A stretch of 64,000 bases of DNA from positions 138,229 to 202,228 of the forward strand of contig JAXHNH010000020.1 in assembly GCA_034520725.1 (NCBI GenBank), written 5' to 3'. The notes below the pieces were generated by a model, which saw only the letters and a list, made by a program, of their open reading frames with translations, was not told the origin of the DNA and did not search any database. Positions 37,687 through 46,440 of the stretch are shown here, piece by piece (within the stretch, counting starts at the first letter, position 1; every line of letters starts with the position of its first letter). The stretch is from Gracilimonas sp034520725. GTDB taxonomy: Bacteria > Bacteroidota > Rhodothermia > Balneolales > Balneolaceae. A program made the position numbers and the translations under genes.

Positions 37687-38106
37687 ATGAAGATTGACGT
37701 TAATTGGCTGGGCAAGGACTTCCATTTTGAAGCCGAAAATGACACAAAAGGTAAGATACGTATTGATGGGAATAACGAAATTGGCGGATTGGAAGGCGGC
37801 TTGTCTCCAATGCAGTTATTGCTGGCCGGTGTTGGAGGATGCAGTGCAATTGATGTTTTGCATATTCTTGAAAAACAACAGCAACCGATTGAGACCCTTA
37901 AAGTAGAAGTTGATGGTGACCGGCAGGAAGTTGAAGGCGCTTCCCATACCGAATACAGATCCATACATCTGCATTTCACCCTCTCCGGTGAGCTGGACCC
38001 GAAAAAAGTGGAACGCGCACTCAAGTTATCCATCACAAAATATTGCTCCGCTTCCAAAGCATTGGAGAAAGGATCTAACATCACCTATGATTACAAGATC
38101 GTTTAA
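37687..38106 (+). CDS. OsmC-family peroxiredoxin-like protein
   Basis: A 139-residue OsmC/Ohr-fold protein with both reactive cysteines, in AGVGGCSAIDVLHIL (near residue 57) and ITKYCSASKALEKG (near residue 120), and the conserved GGLEGGLSPMQLLL loop. Such proteins reduce organic hydroperoxides with lipoyl or thiol donors. The closest type appears to be the YhfA-like subgroup rather than Ohr, judging by the GGLSPMQLLLAG pattern. It is likely co-transcribed with the DUF4174 gene. Confidence 0.9.
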   Translation: MKIDVNWLGKDFHFEAENDTKGKIRIDGNNEIGGLEGGLSPMQLLLAGVGGCSAIDVLHILEKQQQPIETLKVEVDGDRQEVEGASHTEYRSIHLHFTLSGELDPKKVERALKLSITKYCSASKALEKGSNITYDYKIV

Positions 38107-38189
38107 CTCAAATACCCCTCAAAATTGCTTCTGAGACGTATTTTAGCTATTTTATAATGATCAAAATTCAATAAATCAATTACTTATCT

Positions 38190-38360
38190 ATGGCTAAATG
38201 TGAGTTATACCAAGACGTTAAAGGCGAATGGAGATGGAGACGTGTTTCCAAGAACGGTGATATTGAGGCCTTTTCCAGTCAAAGTTTTGAAAAAGAAGAG
38301 GACGCCCGTAAAGACGGAAAAGAATGTAAAGAGTGCACCAGCTATCTCCGCAAGTTTTAA
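38190..38360 (+). CDS. Small DUF1508-like protein
   Basis: A 56-residue protein: MAKCELYQDVKGEWRWRRVS followed by KNGDIEAFSSQSFEKEEDAR and a tail with CKECTSYLRKF. The first 40 residues match the DUF1508 (YegP-type) repeat pattern of a three-stranded sheet with a WRWR strand and a closing helix. The tail holds a CxxC, absent from typical members, which might bind metal. It is followed directly by a rho-independent terminator, which supports it as a real gene. Confidence 0.8.
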   Translation: MAKCELYQDVKGEWRWRRVSKNGDIEAFSSQSFEKEEDARKDGKECKECTSYLRKF

Positions 38361-38387
38361 CTGAGACAGACTATTTTATTATTAAAG

Positions 38388-38412
38388 CCTCTCCAATCGG
38401 AGGGGTTTTTTT
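38388..38412 (+). terminator. Rho-independent terminator after the DUF1508-like gene
   Basis: CCTCTCC and GGAGGGG pair around AATC, followed by seven T, 27 bases after the stop. Confidence 0.85.
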
Positions 38413-38431
38413 ATTTGAAGTATCCATACCC

Positions 38432-38648
38432 CTGACTTACATCCCTCTGGTTTCGAGCTGAAGCTCTCAACCTGTCTCCCTTCAAAGGGAGAATTTCCTA
38501 AATTAATCTATAAATCGTTTCAAATCCAGAAGCCCAAACTAACCCAAAAACTGTCAACCTAAATCAGGAAAAGACGCTAAAGAGAATTCCCTCTTTGAAG
38601 AGGGACCGTAAATGATCCCTGGATCATTTACAGGGAGATGTGAGTCAG
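38432..38648. repeat. Palindromic element A1 (left flank of first DUF559 cassette)
   Basis: A 217-bp element with imperfect terminal inverted repeats (left CTGACTTACATCCCTCTG, right the inverse of CTGACTCACATCTCCCTG). It is two half-elements tail to tail. The left has hairpin GAGCTGAAGCTC and tail CTCCCTTCAAAGGGAGAATT. The right (inverse) has hairpin TAAATGATCC/GGATCATTTA and tail CCCTCTTCAAAGAGGGAATT. Confidence 0.85.
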
Positions 38649-38658
38649 TTCAAAATGC

Positions 38659-39033
38659 TCATCTTACCTTTAATCGACTGACAAAATCATCTAAGTAAAG
38701 CATAACATTTGGCAGTCTTCTCTTCACATCCACATCATTTACCCTGATAAAGGTCACCCCTAATTCTTCTATTCTCTTCTGACGTATTTTATCGTCTATA
38801 AATTTTTCAGGATAGTCGTGACTAACCCCATCTATTTCAATAGCCATCATGATTTCATGACAGTAAAAATCCACAATGTAATCCAGGATCGGCACTTGCC
38901 TGTGAAACTCTACACCTAATGCTTTTCCTTTTATTTGTTCCCACAGTAAAACCTCACTTAATGTGCTGTTTTTTCTTAGTTCTCGTGCTAAATATTTCAG
39001 TTTCCGATTATATGGAAGGATCTTATTCGGCAT
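38659..39033 (-). CDS. DUF559 endonuclease-like protein, copy 1
   Basis: A 124-residue protein of the DUF559 family, related in fold to very-short-patch-repair (Vsr) and restriction-type nucleases. MPNKILPYNRKLKYLARELR leads to LSEVLLWEQIKGKALG, FHRQVPILDYIVDFYC and the acidic core MMAIEIDGVSHD, where Asp/Glu residues would form the PD-(D/E)xK-like site. The activity has not been established for this family to my knowledge. It ends 10 bases from repeat A1 and starts 35 bases from repeat A2. A copy with about a dozen substitutions lies at 41518. Confidence 0.88.
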   Translation of the reverse strand: MPNKILPYNRKLKYLARELRKNSTLSEVLLWEQIKGKALGVEFHRQVPILDYIVDFYCHEIMMAIEIDGVSHDYPEKFIDDKIRQKRIEELGVTFIRVNDVDVKRRLPNVMLYLDDFVSRLKVR

Positions 39034-39068
39034 TGTGTACCCCCTATTTATTTCTTGACCTAATTAAC

Positions 39069-39282
39069 CCACTCACATCCCTCTGGTTTCGAGCTGAAGC
39101 TCTCAACCTGTCTCCCTTCAAAGGGAGAATTTCTTAAATTAATCTATAAATCGTTTCAAATCCAGAAGCCCAAACTAACCTCAGGCACTGTCAACCTAAA
39201 TCAGGAAAAGACGCTAAAGAATTCCCTCTTTGAAGAGGGACCGTCAATGATCCCTGGATCATTTACAGGGGGATGTGAGTGG
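39069..39282. repeat. Palindromic element A2 (right flank of first DUF559 cassette)
   Basis: 214 bp, nearly identical to A1 and in the same orientation, with terminal inverted repeat CCACTCACATCCCTCTG (one mismatch between ends). The outermost bases differ from those of A1 but still pair with each other, as if copied from the target or corrected to match. Confidence 0.85.
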
Positions 39283-39293
39283 TCATTCAAGGA

Positions 39294-40209
39294 CTACAAG
39301 CTACTATCAAAAGCCTTAATCGCATTCAGGATCATTTGAACAGATTTCTTATAGAATTCCTGTGGAATAGTTTCGAAATCGTCTGTGTGCTGATGGTAAT
39401 GCTCGTGATCAGCAACACCGAAGTAAATAAAAGGCACTCCCTCCTGATGAAACGGACCATGATCTGAAGAATAGGTCCAATCGTCAAGATCGCTATTCGG
39501 ATCATCATGACCATACAGTACATTGACACCGGCTTTGTCAATACCATCTATAACTGGTTTCAGTTTGGGATAGTGATACGTTCCGACCGCATAGATCTCA
39601 TTCTCTTTATTTTGAGCGATCATATCGAGGTTGATATTCATTTTAACTTTGTCCAGAAATACAGAATCCTGAACCAGAGCTCTCGCTCCCTGCAGACCCA
39701 TTTCCTCAGCATCAAAAGCAGCAAATACTAAGAGTGTGATTTGGTTTTACTTCATTGAAATAATCAATGTAAGCCAGCAAAGCAGCGGTACCTGATGCAT
39801 CATCATCTGCTCCGTTAAAGATTAGTGAGTCTCTCATTCCAATATGATCATAATGCGCCGTGATCACTATCACCGAATCCGAATCTCCTGAGATCTGTCC
39901 GATCACATTCACCCCGTTTACTTCATCTCCTTCCCGGCTATTAAATTTGAATTCGTGTGTATAGGATCCCTGAAACGGTTCTGCTCCCTCTTCCTCAAAT
40001 CGTTGAAGCAAATATTCGCGGGCCATTCTATTGCCTTCGGTTCCGGTAAGGCGACCTTCAGTTGAATCTGAGGAGATCACACGGAGATCCTCAATAAGCT
40101 GATCTGTGTTTAGTGAATAATCCTGTTCATTTGCATCTTGTTCAGTTGAACACGAAACAAAAAGAAGTACCAATAATGATAGAAGCAGTGTTTGGTTAAA
40201 GTATTTCAT
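39294..40209 (-). pseudogene. M28-family zinc aminopeptidase lipoprotein, frame broken once
   Basis: Lipoprotein signal with LLFVSC, then the M28 core: VIVITAHYDHIG (zinc His/Asp), FNGADDDASGTAALLAYIDY (zinc Asp), the EE pair and MNINLDMIAQNK, YSSDHGPFHQEGVPFIYFG and HQHTDDFETI with the last zinc histidine. The frame breaks in CTTAGTATTTGC near 39731. Dropping one A yields NHTLVFAAFDAEEMGLQGAR, which supplies the catalytic DAEE. Together the parts give about 305 residues. It removes N-terminal amino acids from peptides, probably in the periplasm. Confidence 0.88.
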
Positions 40210-40256
40210 TAATCGAATAAGTTTATGGATTGATAGCTTGTAATATGTGACATGAT

Positions 40257-41255
40257 CTATTTAAATATATCTTTCGGAATATGCATGGAAACCAGCATGT
40301 GTGGGACATCCACTACTTCAGCGATCTTTAGATCACCTGCCAGGGATAACAAAGCATATGCATCATTTCGGCTCATGCCTTTTTCTTCCTCCAGGTAATC
40401 GATCATGAATCGTGTAGCTTTTTTTGAAGCCTCATCTATCGTTTCTGCAAATGCCGTTACAGCATAATATTCATCGGTTTCGTACTGGGGCTCAGAGATA
40501 GCTCTTCCATCTTTGATCACCTCTACTTCATATATGATATTCATAGGAGCTTCAATAGCCGTACCGCAAACTTCCCCGTGACCCTGAGTTGCGTGAGTAT
40601 CACCAATGGAAAACAGGGCTCCTTCTACAAACACAGGGAAATAGATGGTTGAACCTTCTGTCATGTTCGGGTCATCCATGTTACCACCGTTTGCTCTTGG
40701 AGGAATAGTTGACAGCATCTCATCAGTATCAGGAGCCACGCCCATCACACCGGGAAAAGGCTTGAGTGGGATCTCAATGTCCTCAGAAAATTTTGCCGTT
40801 TTACGGTCTTTACCTAGTTCAAAGGTTTTCAGATAGGGTTCGTCAAACTCATCGGCAAGGAATCCAAATCCTGGGATAATGGCCGTCCAGCCCCAATCAC
40901 CCATCTCAACTTTATGCAGGGTCACTTTAAGCACATCACCCGGCTGGGCTCCCTCCACATAAACCGGTCCCGTTAACGGGTGAATAGGATCAAAGCTCAG
41001 GTTACCTAGATCTTCTACAGTTGAGTTGACAGTGAGTTGCTTAGCTGAAGCTTCCTGAGTAGCCACTTTCACTACTGCACCGGATGGCACCGTAAGCACC
41101 GGCTCAATGGTTCGGCTCCAGCGGGCATGAGTTTGAGTATCTGTTAACTCATAATCGTATTCGATTTCTTTTGCAATAGGTTTTTCAGTTTGAGTTATGC
41201 ACCCAGCAATAGTTAATCCTGAAACAATTATCAGCAGTAATATCGACCGTATCAT
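40257..41255 (-). CDS. Acetamidase/formamidase-family lipoprotein
   Basis: A 332-residue FmdA/AmdA-type protein with a lipobox (TIAGC). Motifs include VYVEGAQPGDVLKVTL, GWTAIIPGFGFLADEF, the MGVAPDTDEM and PPRANGGNMD segments and FSIGDTHATQGHGEVCGTAI, which carry the metal and catalytic residues of the family. Known relatives hydrolyse formamide or acetamide to ammonia and the acid. An exported, lipid-anchored form is less usual. It stands 47 bases upstream of the M28 gene on the same strand, so the two may be co-transcribed. Confidence 0.9.
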   Translation of the reverse strand: MIRSILLLIIVSGLTIAGCITQTEKPIAKEIEYDYELTDTQTHARWSRTIEPVLTVPSGAVVKVATQEASAKQLTVNSTVEDLGNLSFDPIHPLTGPVYVEGAQPGDVLKVTLHKVEMGDWGWTAIIPGFGFLADEFDEPYLKTFELGKDRKTAKFSEDIEIPLKPFPGVMGVAPDTDEMLSTIPPRANGGNMDDPNMTEGSTIYFPVFVEGALFSIGDTHATQGHGEVCGTAIEAPMNIIYEVEVIKDGRAISEPQYETDEYYAVTAFAETIDEASKKATRFMIDYLEEEKGMSRNDAYALLSLAGDLKIAEVVDVPHMLVSMHIPKDIFK

Positions 41256-41300
41256 AGTATTTCCTTTTCAAATTTATAAGTTACAACAATGCTTATTCTT

Positions 41301-41500
41301 ACTACGCACATCCCTCTGGTTGTGAGCTGAAGCTCTCAACCTGTCTCCCTTCAAAGGGAGAATTTTCTTAACTCAACTTTGAAAGTTAATATAAAACTGC
41401 AAGGCTTAAAATACCTTCTATATCTCTCTAAAGAGAATTCCCTCTTTGAAGAGGGATCGTAAATGATCCCAGATCATTTACAGGGGGATGTGAGTCAGTC
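41301..41500. repeat. Palindromic element B1 (left flank of second DUF559 cassette)
   Basis: About 200 bp of the same design as A1: CACATCCCTCTGG head, GTGAGCTGAAGCTCTCAAC hairpin region, CTCCCTTCAAAGGGAG tail, then the inverted half with AATGATCC-AGATCATT hairpin and GATGTGAG end. The middle third differs from A1. Confidence 0.85.
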
Positions 41501-41517
41501 TGCTATACTCCTCCAGC

Positions 41518-41883
41518 CTATAGCCGGCTAACAAAATCATCCAGGTAAAGAATAACATTCGGTAAGCTTTCCTTCACCTCCACATCGTTAACTCTGACAA
41601 ACCTCACCCCTAATTCTTCTATTCTTTCCTGACGCACTTTATCATTTGTAAACTTTTCAGGATAGTCGTGACTAACCCCATCTATTTCGATAGCCATCAT
41701 GATCTCATGACAGTAAAAGTCCACGATGTAATCCAGAATTGGAACCTGTCTGTGAAACTCAACACCTAATGACTTACCCTTTATTTGTTCCCATAGTAAT
41801 ACCTCACTCAGCGTACTGTTATTTCGTAGTTCCCTTGCTAAATATTTCAGTTTCCGATTATATGGAAGGATCTTATTCGGCAT
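41518..41883 (-). CDS. DUF559 endonuclease-like protein, copy 2
   Basis: A 121-residue near-duplicate of the protein at 38659, with about a dozen substitutions and three residues missing at the C-terminus. The nuclease-like core (LDYIVDFYCHEIMMAIEIDG) is unchanged, and most changes are in the C-terminal third, which argues for selection on the core. Upstream sequence (GTGTACCCCC, then TTCTTGACCTAA) is shared with copy 1. Both copies lie in the same orientation between palindromic elements, so the whole element-gene-element block was duplicated. Confidence 0.88.
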   Translation of the reverse strand: MPNKILPYNRKLKYLARELRNNSTLSEVLLWEQIKGKSLGVEFHRQVPILDYIVDFYCHEIMMAIEIDGVSHDYPEKFTNDKVRQERIEELGVRFVRVNDVEVKESLPNVILYLDDFVSRL

Positions 41884-41915
41884 TGTGTACCCCCGATTTT
41901 TTCTTGACCTAAATT

Positions 41916-42080
41916 ACCACGCACATCCCTCTGGTTTCGAGCCGAGGCTCTCAACCTGTCTCCCTTCAAAGGGAGAATTTCTTAAAATAATCTATAAATC
42001 GTTTCAAACCCAGAAAGCCAACATAACCCAAAAACTTGCTAAAGAGAACTCCCTCTTTGGAAATGTGAGGAGATAGATTC
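41916..42080. repeat. Palindromic element B2, right half degraded
   Basis: The left half is intact (CACATCCCTCTGG, GAGCCGAGGCTC hairpin, CTCCCTTCAAAGGGAGAATT). The right half breaks off in ACTCCCTCTTTGG near 42060 and lacks the TAAATGATCC hairpin. Note GAGCCGAGGCTC against GAGCTGAAGCTC in the other copies: paired changes that keep the stem. Confidence 0.75.
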
Positions 42081-42106
42081 AGTTATACAAGTAAACAGAT
42101 ATAAAA

Positions 42107-42137
42107 AAACTCCTGCCTTCTTTCGAAAGCAGGAGTT
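42107..42137 (-). terminator. Rho-independent terminator of gapA
   Basis: AAACTCCTGC pairs with GCAGGAGTTT around a loop containing TTTCGAAA, with a T-run on the minus strand (A-run at 42103-42109). It lies 29 bases after the gapA stop. Confidence 0.85.
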
Positions 42138-42165
42138 TAGATAAAATTACTAACTCAGAATCAGA

Positions 42166-43167
42166 TTATAAAATTCTGGTGATAAGGTCAGCAGTCCGTG
42201 CAGAATAACCTGCTTCGTTGTCATACCAACCAATAACTTTGACCAAATTGCCATCCACTTTGGTGCTCAATGCATCAAAGATGTTTGAGTGTGGATTGCC
42301 AATAATATCGCTGGAAACAAGTTCAACTTCAGAGTATTCCAGAATACCTTTCATTGGTCCTTCAGCAGCTGCTTTGAATGCGGCATTTACTTCTTCATCT
42401 GTTGTCTCTTTTTCAAGAACAACCGTAAAGTCAGTCAACGATCCTGTTACAGTAGGAACACGAACGGCTCCACCATCCAGTTTGCCATCAAGGTGAGGAA
42501 GTACGAGTCCCACAGCTTTAGCTGCACCGGTTGTGGTAGGTACAATATTCACGGCGGCTGCACGAGCCCTGCGGAGATCTTTATGTGGACCGTCAACCAA
42601 AGCTTGATCACCTGTATAAGAATGAATGGTGGTCATGAATCCTTTCACCAATCCAAATTTATCATCCAATACTTTCGCCATTGGGGCAAGGCAGTTGGTA
42701 GTACAACTAGCGTTGGAATAGATCTCAACATCTTTATCGATCTTCTCATCATTCACACCCAATACAACTGTTTGTACATCCTCACCGGATGCCGGAGCAG
42801 AAATGATCACTTTTTTAGCACCGGCTTCAATATGCTTTCCGGCACTTTTAGCATCACGGAATAACCCTGTGGATTCAATTACGACTTCTGCACCAAGTTC
42901 ACCCCATTTCAGGTTTGCGGGATCTCTTTCTGCAGATACCTTAAAGCTATCTCCATCAATAGTAATTTTGTCCCCATCCACAGAAACATCACCGGGATAA
43001 GTTCCCTGAGCTGAATCATATTTGAACAAGTGGGCCAATGTTTTGGTATCTGTAAGGTCGTTAACACCAACAATTTCAATGCTATCTTTATGGTCTGCGA
43101 GAATAGAACGGGTTACCATTCTTCCGATTCTTCCAAACCCGTTTATTCCTACTTTTATTTTTGACAT
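42166..43167 (-). CDS. gapA: Glyceraldehyde-3-phosphate dehydrogenase, type I
   Basis: A 333-residue glycolytic enzyme: NAD fold KVGINGFGRIGRMVTR, catalytic SNASCTTNCLAP with Cys155, HSYTGDQALVDGPHKDLRRA and GWYDNEAGYSARTADLI. The residue after the second strand (VNDLTDTKTLAHL) is typical of NAD-dependent forms. It is a single-gene unit with its own terminator. On the minus strand upstream, TACTTTTA could serve as -7 element. Confidence 0.97.
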   Translation of the reverse strand: MSKIKVGINGFGRIGRMVTRSILADHKDSIEIVGVNDLTDTKTLAHLFKYDSAQGTYPGDVSVDGDKITIDGDSFKVSAERDPANLKWGELGAEVVIESTGLFRDAKSAGKHIEAGAKKVIISAPASGEDVQTVVLGVNDEKIDKDVEIYSNASCTTNCLAPMAKVLDDKFGLVKGFMTTIHSYTGDQALVDGPHKDLRRARAAAVNIVPTTTGAAKAVGLVLPHLDGKLDGGAVRVPTVTGSLTDFTVVLEKETTDEEVNAAFKAAAEGPMKGILEYSEVELVSSDIIGNPHSNIFDALSTKVDGNLVKVIGWYDNEAGYSARTADLITRIL

Positions 43168-43324
43168 TTCTAATCCTTATTTATGATTAAATATTAATGC
43201 TCTTTGTTCACTTAACTACAATGTAAAAAGCACTTATTAAGTTCTTATGAATCCCTCTAAAAGTACCATTATAACGCCCTATTTTCAATGTTTTACCCAT
43301 TACAGCCCCAGATTAAATATGGTC

Positions 43325-43357
43325 TTTGAAATGGGAGCGCTTTTCTGCGTATCTTTA
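43325..43357 (+). promoter_or_regulatory. Bacteroidota-type promoter of pruA
   Basis: TTTG (43325-43328) and TATCTTTA (43350-43357) are 21 bases apart, close to the TTTG / TAnnTTTG consensus, and end 39 bases before the ATG. Confidence 0.5.
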
Positions 43358-43396
43358 AGCAAATAATTATAAAACAAGATAAAAAATTATATAGCT

Positions 43397-45013
43397 ATGC
43401 CCGACCAAACACTGGAGAAATACAGAAACGAGACCTACCTGGATTTTACAGATCCTACAAATGACAAAGCCCAGAAAGACGCACTTGAAGAAGTCCGTTC
43501 TAATTTTGGGAAAGAGCATGATCTGTACATTAACGGAGAATTTGTAAAAGGAGATGCAGGGACCTTTGACAGTATTAACCCCGGGAACCTTTCTGAAACC
43601 ATTGGAACCTTTCAGATGGCGAGCAAGGATCAAGCCTTTGATGCACTTGATAAAGCATGGGAGGCCTTCGAAAGCTGGCAACACGTTTCTGCTAAAAAGC
43701 GCGCAGAGTATTTATTCAAAGCAGCAGATGTTATGCGCCGTCGGCGACTTGAGATCAACGCATGGATGATCAGCGAAGCCGGTAAGAGTTATCTGGAAGC
43801 CGATGCTGACACCTGCGAAGCTATTGACTTCATTGACTACTATGCTCACGAAGCTCTCCGCATTGATGACGGAATGGATGTACTCGAAGAAACCTGGGGC
43901 GATCATAACCGCACTATTTATATGCCAATTGGTGCAGGGGTTTCCATCTCACCATGGAACTTCCCGTTTGCCATATTTGTGGGTATGTCCATTGCACCGA
44001 TCGCTGTAGGTAATACGGTAGTTGCCAAGCCGGCTCCTGACACACCAAAAATGGGTCATCTTTTCGCCGAGATCCTTGATGAAGTGGGACTACCGGACGG
44101 TGTATTCAATTATGTAACCGGTGGAGATATTGAAGTAGGTGAGAATCTTGCTAAAAGTCCAAAAACACGATTCATTACGTTTACCGGTTCAAAAGGAGTT
44201 GGACTTCACCTCAATAAGATCGCTGCTGAAGTGCCAGAAGGACAGAAATTCCTGAAGCGCATGGTTTGTGAGCTTGGCGGTAAGAATGCAACGGTTGTTG
44301 ATGAAGATGCTGATATTGATGCAGCAGCTGATGAGATCATTAAAGGTGCTTTTGGTTTCCAGGGGCAAAAATGCTCAGCCAGTTCAAGAGTTATAGCTCA
44401 CGAAGCTATTTACGATGAACTGCTCGAGAAAGTAACTAAGAAAGCCAAAGCCCTGAGCATTGGTAATCCAAAAGAGAACCATATTTCCGGTCCGGTGATC
44501 AATCAAAAAGCCGTGGATAAGATCATGAGCTATATTGAGATCGGAAAAGAAGAAGGTCGACTGATGGCTGGTGGTAAAAGGGCCGAAACGGATGAAGAAG
44601 GATACTATATCGAGCCTACTGTTTTCGCAGATATCGATGAAAACGCACGTATCGCACAGGAAGAGATCTTTGGTCCCGTCACTGCCTTCATTAAGGCTAA
44701 AGACACTGACGATGCCCTGCGCATTGCCAACGGTGTTGATTACGCACTGACCGGTGCTTACTTCTCAAACGATCCGAAGAAACTGGATCGTGCCCTCAGA
44801 GAATTCAGAGTCGGTAACCTGTACATCAATAGAAAATGTACCGGTGCCCTTGTTGGAGCGCAACCATTCGGTGGATTCAAATTGAGTGGTACCGATGCCA
44901 AAGCCGGTGGACGAGATTACCTCAAGTATTTCCTTGAGCCGAAGTCAACCACGCTGCGTCCCAAGGATGGCGTGAAATATGACCTCCAAAAATTCGAATT
45001 CTCTAACAAGTAA
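43397..45013 (+). CDS. pruA: L-glutamate gamma-semialdehyde dehydrogenase
   Basis: A 538-residue aldehyde dehydrogenase of the P5C dehydrogenase group, converting glutamate semialdehyde to glutamate in proline breakdown. It has SPWNFPFAIFVGMSIAPIAV, TFTGSKGVGLHL, MVCELGGKNATVVDEDAD with the general-base Glu, FGFQGQKCSASSRVIAHEA with catalytic Cys326, and EEIFGPVTAF. The N-terminal 40 residues and the RKCTGALVGAQPFGGFKLSG region fit the stand-alone PruA type. No proline dehydrogenase gene adjoins it. Confidence 0.94.
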   Translation: MPDQTLEKYRNETYLDFTDPTNDKAQKDALEEVRSNFGKEHDLYINGEFVKGDAGTFDSINPGNLSETIGTFQMASKDQAFDALDKAWEAFESWQHVSAKKRAEYLFKAADVMRRRRLEINAWMISEAGKSYLEADADTCEAIDFIDYYAHEALRIDDGMDVLEETWGDHNRTIYMPIGAGVSISPWNFPFAIFVGMSIAPIAVGNTVVAKPAPDTPKMGHLFAEILDEVGLPDGVFNYVTGGDIEVGENLAKSPKTRFITFTGSKGVGLHLNKIAAEVPEGQKFLKRMVCELGGKNATVVDEDADIDAAADEIIKGAFGFQGQKCSASSRVIAHEAIYDELLEKVTKKAKALSIGNPKENHISGPVINQKAVDKIMSYIEIGKEEGRLMAGGKRAETDEEGYYIEPTVFADIDENARIAQEEIFGPVTAFIKAKDTDDALRIANGVDYALTGAYFSNDPKKLDRALREFRVGNLYINRKCTGALVGAQPFGGFKLSGTDAKAGGRDYLKYFLEPKSTTLRPKDGVKYDLQKFEFSNK

Positions 45014-45050
45014 ATAGTAAATAAGAGATTCGGTTTTTAAACCTTATTAA

Positions 45051-45082
45051 AGCCCTGCATACGAAAGTGTGCAGGGCTTTTT
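45051..45082 (+). terminator. Rho-independent terminator of pruA
   Basis: AGCCCTGCATAC pairs with GTGTGCAGGGCT (12 bases, one wobble) over a GAAA loop, followed by five T. Confidence 0.92.
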
Positions 45083-45089
45083 ATTTGGA

Positions 45090-45231
45090 GTCATTGCGAG
45101 GGTTGCAGTGAACGAAGTGAACACAACCCGCGGCAATCTCCCTGATCTACTTGGGTGGTCGCTACCAGGAGATTGCTTCGTCGTTAAAATTACCAACTAG
45201 ACATCATGCTTTTCGGGTTCCTCGCAATGAC
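45090..45231. repeat. CATTGCGAGG element, complete copy
   Basis: 142 bp with 12-bp perfect terminal inverted repeat GTCATTGCGAGG / CCTCGCAATGAC and an inner inverted repeat GCAATCTCC / GGAGATTGC. It encodes no protein. It lies between the pruA terminator and the ankyrin gene. This family recurs six or more times in the window. Confidence 0.9.
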
Positions 45232-45256
45232 GGGTTGTTGTTTGGCAATACTTATC

Positions 45257-45952
45257 TCAATCATCCATGTCTACATCATCGGGAGCTTCGTCTTCGTCAA
45301 CGAGGTCTTCCACATCCGGAGTATCTTCAAGATCTTCGTCATCCTCATCATCTTCAGTGATAGGTACTACTTCTTTTTTAGGCTTGATCTCAGGTTTGGC
45401 CCCGGCACGCTTAAGGATCAGGGCTATATCTTCCTGATCGTTATCCATAGCGATGATCATCGCAGTATCTCCGTTCTTATCCCGGAGTTTGACGTTCGCT
45501 CCCTGATCGATCAGGTATTTCACAACATCCGTATTTCCGGACTTGGCCGCAACCATAAGCGCCGTATGTCCCCATCGCTGTTGAGCGTCTACGGGGGCTC
45601 CGGCATCAACCAATAATTGAACAGCTTCAAGATTTCCGGTTCGTGCTGCAGCAATCAAAGCGAGCTCTCCTATCTCCACTCCTTTATCAATAAATAGTTT
45701 GATCAATTCAACATTGCCATTCTCGGCAGCTCTGTTTAGTGCCGTCCCACCCATCTTGGTGGTGATGTTGAGAACAGCTCCCTCCGAGACCAGGTATTTA
45801 ACTACATCGGTTTGATCCTTTTCAGAAGCAACGATCAGAGCAGATGCCCCGCTTTTATTCGTTACATTGATATCCGTTTTGCCTTTAAGAAGGTTTTTTA
45901 TCTCCTCCAGATCTCCTGCTTTTGCAGCTTCTATAATTGCTGGTTGCTCCAT
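45257..45952 (-). CDS. Ankyrin-repeat protein with acidic tail
   Basis: A 231-residue cytoplasmic protein with five to six ankyrin repeats (about 8-175): GDLEEIKNLLKGKTDINVTN, GASALIVASEKDQTDVVKYL, GGTALNRAAENGNVELIKLF, GHTALMVAAKSGNTDVVKYL and GDTAMIIAMDNDQEDIALIL. The C-terminal 45 residues are almost all Asp and Glu (EDDEDDEDLEDTPDVEDL). It has no signal peptide. It is probably a protein-protein interaction module; the partner is unknown. Confidence 0.88.
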   Translation of the reverse strand: MEQPAIIEAAKAGDLEEIKNLLKGKTDINVTNKSGASALIVASEKDQTDVVKYLVSEGAVLNITTKMGGTALNRAAENGNVELIKLFIDKGVEIGELALIAAARTGNLEAVQLLVDAGAPVDAQQRWGHTALMVAAKSGNTDVVKYLIDQGANVKLRDKNGDTAMIIAMDNDQEDIALILKRAGAKPEIKPKKEVVPITEDDEDDEDLEDTPDVEDLVDEDEAPDDVDMDD

Positions 45953-46065
45953 GATGCTATATATAATTTTACCGTTATAGTTGGCGTGATGATAAAAAAC
46001 GGTACGTATATCTCAAACTTATTCTTTAATAATTTTTTCTGAAGGTTATAAGATTTGAGTTTTAA

Positions 46066-46440
46066 GTGAGGACCGGGGACCGAAGACCGTGGACCGTTGA
46101 CTGTCCTGGCACTATTGCAAGCGTCTTGCTTGTGCGGTGTAATGGTGGACCCGATTGCCCAATTCAGCAAAAGGATAAGCATAATAAAACTAAACCGTCA
46201 AATTCCTCCTTCGAAGGAGGTGCCGGGCTGAGCGAATGCGAAGCCTGGTGTTGGATGTATGGGGATTGGTTTGGCTTGGTTGCCCTTACTCATGCACTGA
46301 CATCCCTCGGTAAAATCAGTGAACTGATTTTAGCCTCTCCCTTCAAAGGGAGATTTTCCGAGGTTGAATCTGAATTCTAAATTGGACTTAAGACCGGGGA
46401 CGGAGGACCGTGGACCGTAGACCGGGGACTGTCTTGGCAC
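46066..46440. repeat. Heptamer tracts and one head-to-head palindromic pair
   Basis: GGACCGn heptamers at about 46069-46100 and 46389-46431. Between them, 46101-46133 holds a hairpin of the AAGCAAGACGCTT type. 46201-46360 is a compound palindrome: CTCCTTCGAAGGAG tail with GAGCGAATGCGAAG hairpin, then CATCCCTCGG, hairpin TAAAATCAGT/ACTGATTTTA and CTCCCTTCAAAGGGAG tail. No gene is supported here. Confidence 0.75.

Noticed and set aside
38659..39033. Restriction-modification or Vsr repair system
   Set aside because: There is no DNA methyltransferase next to either DUF559 copy, and the repeat flanks fit a mobile block better.
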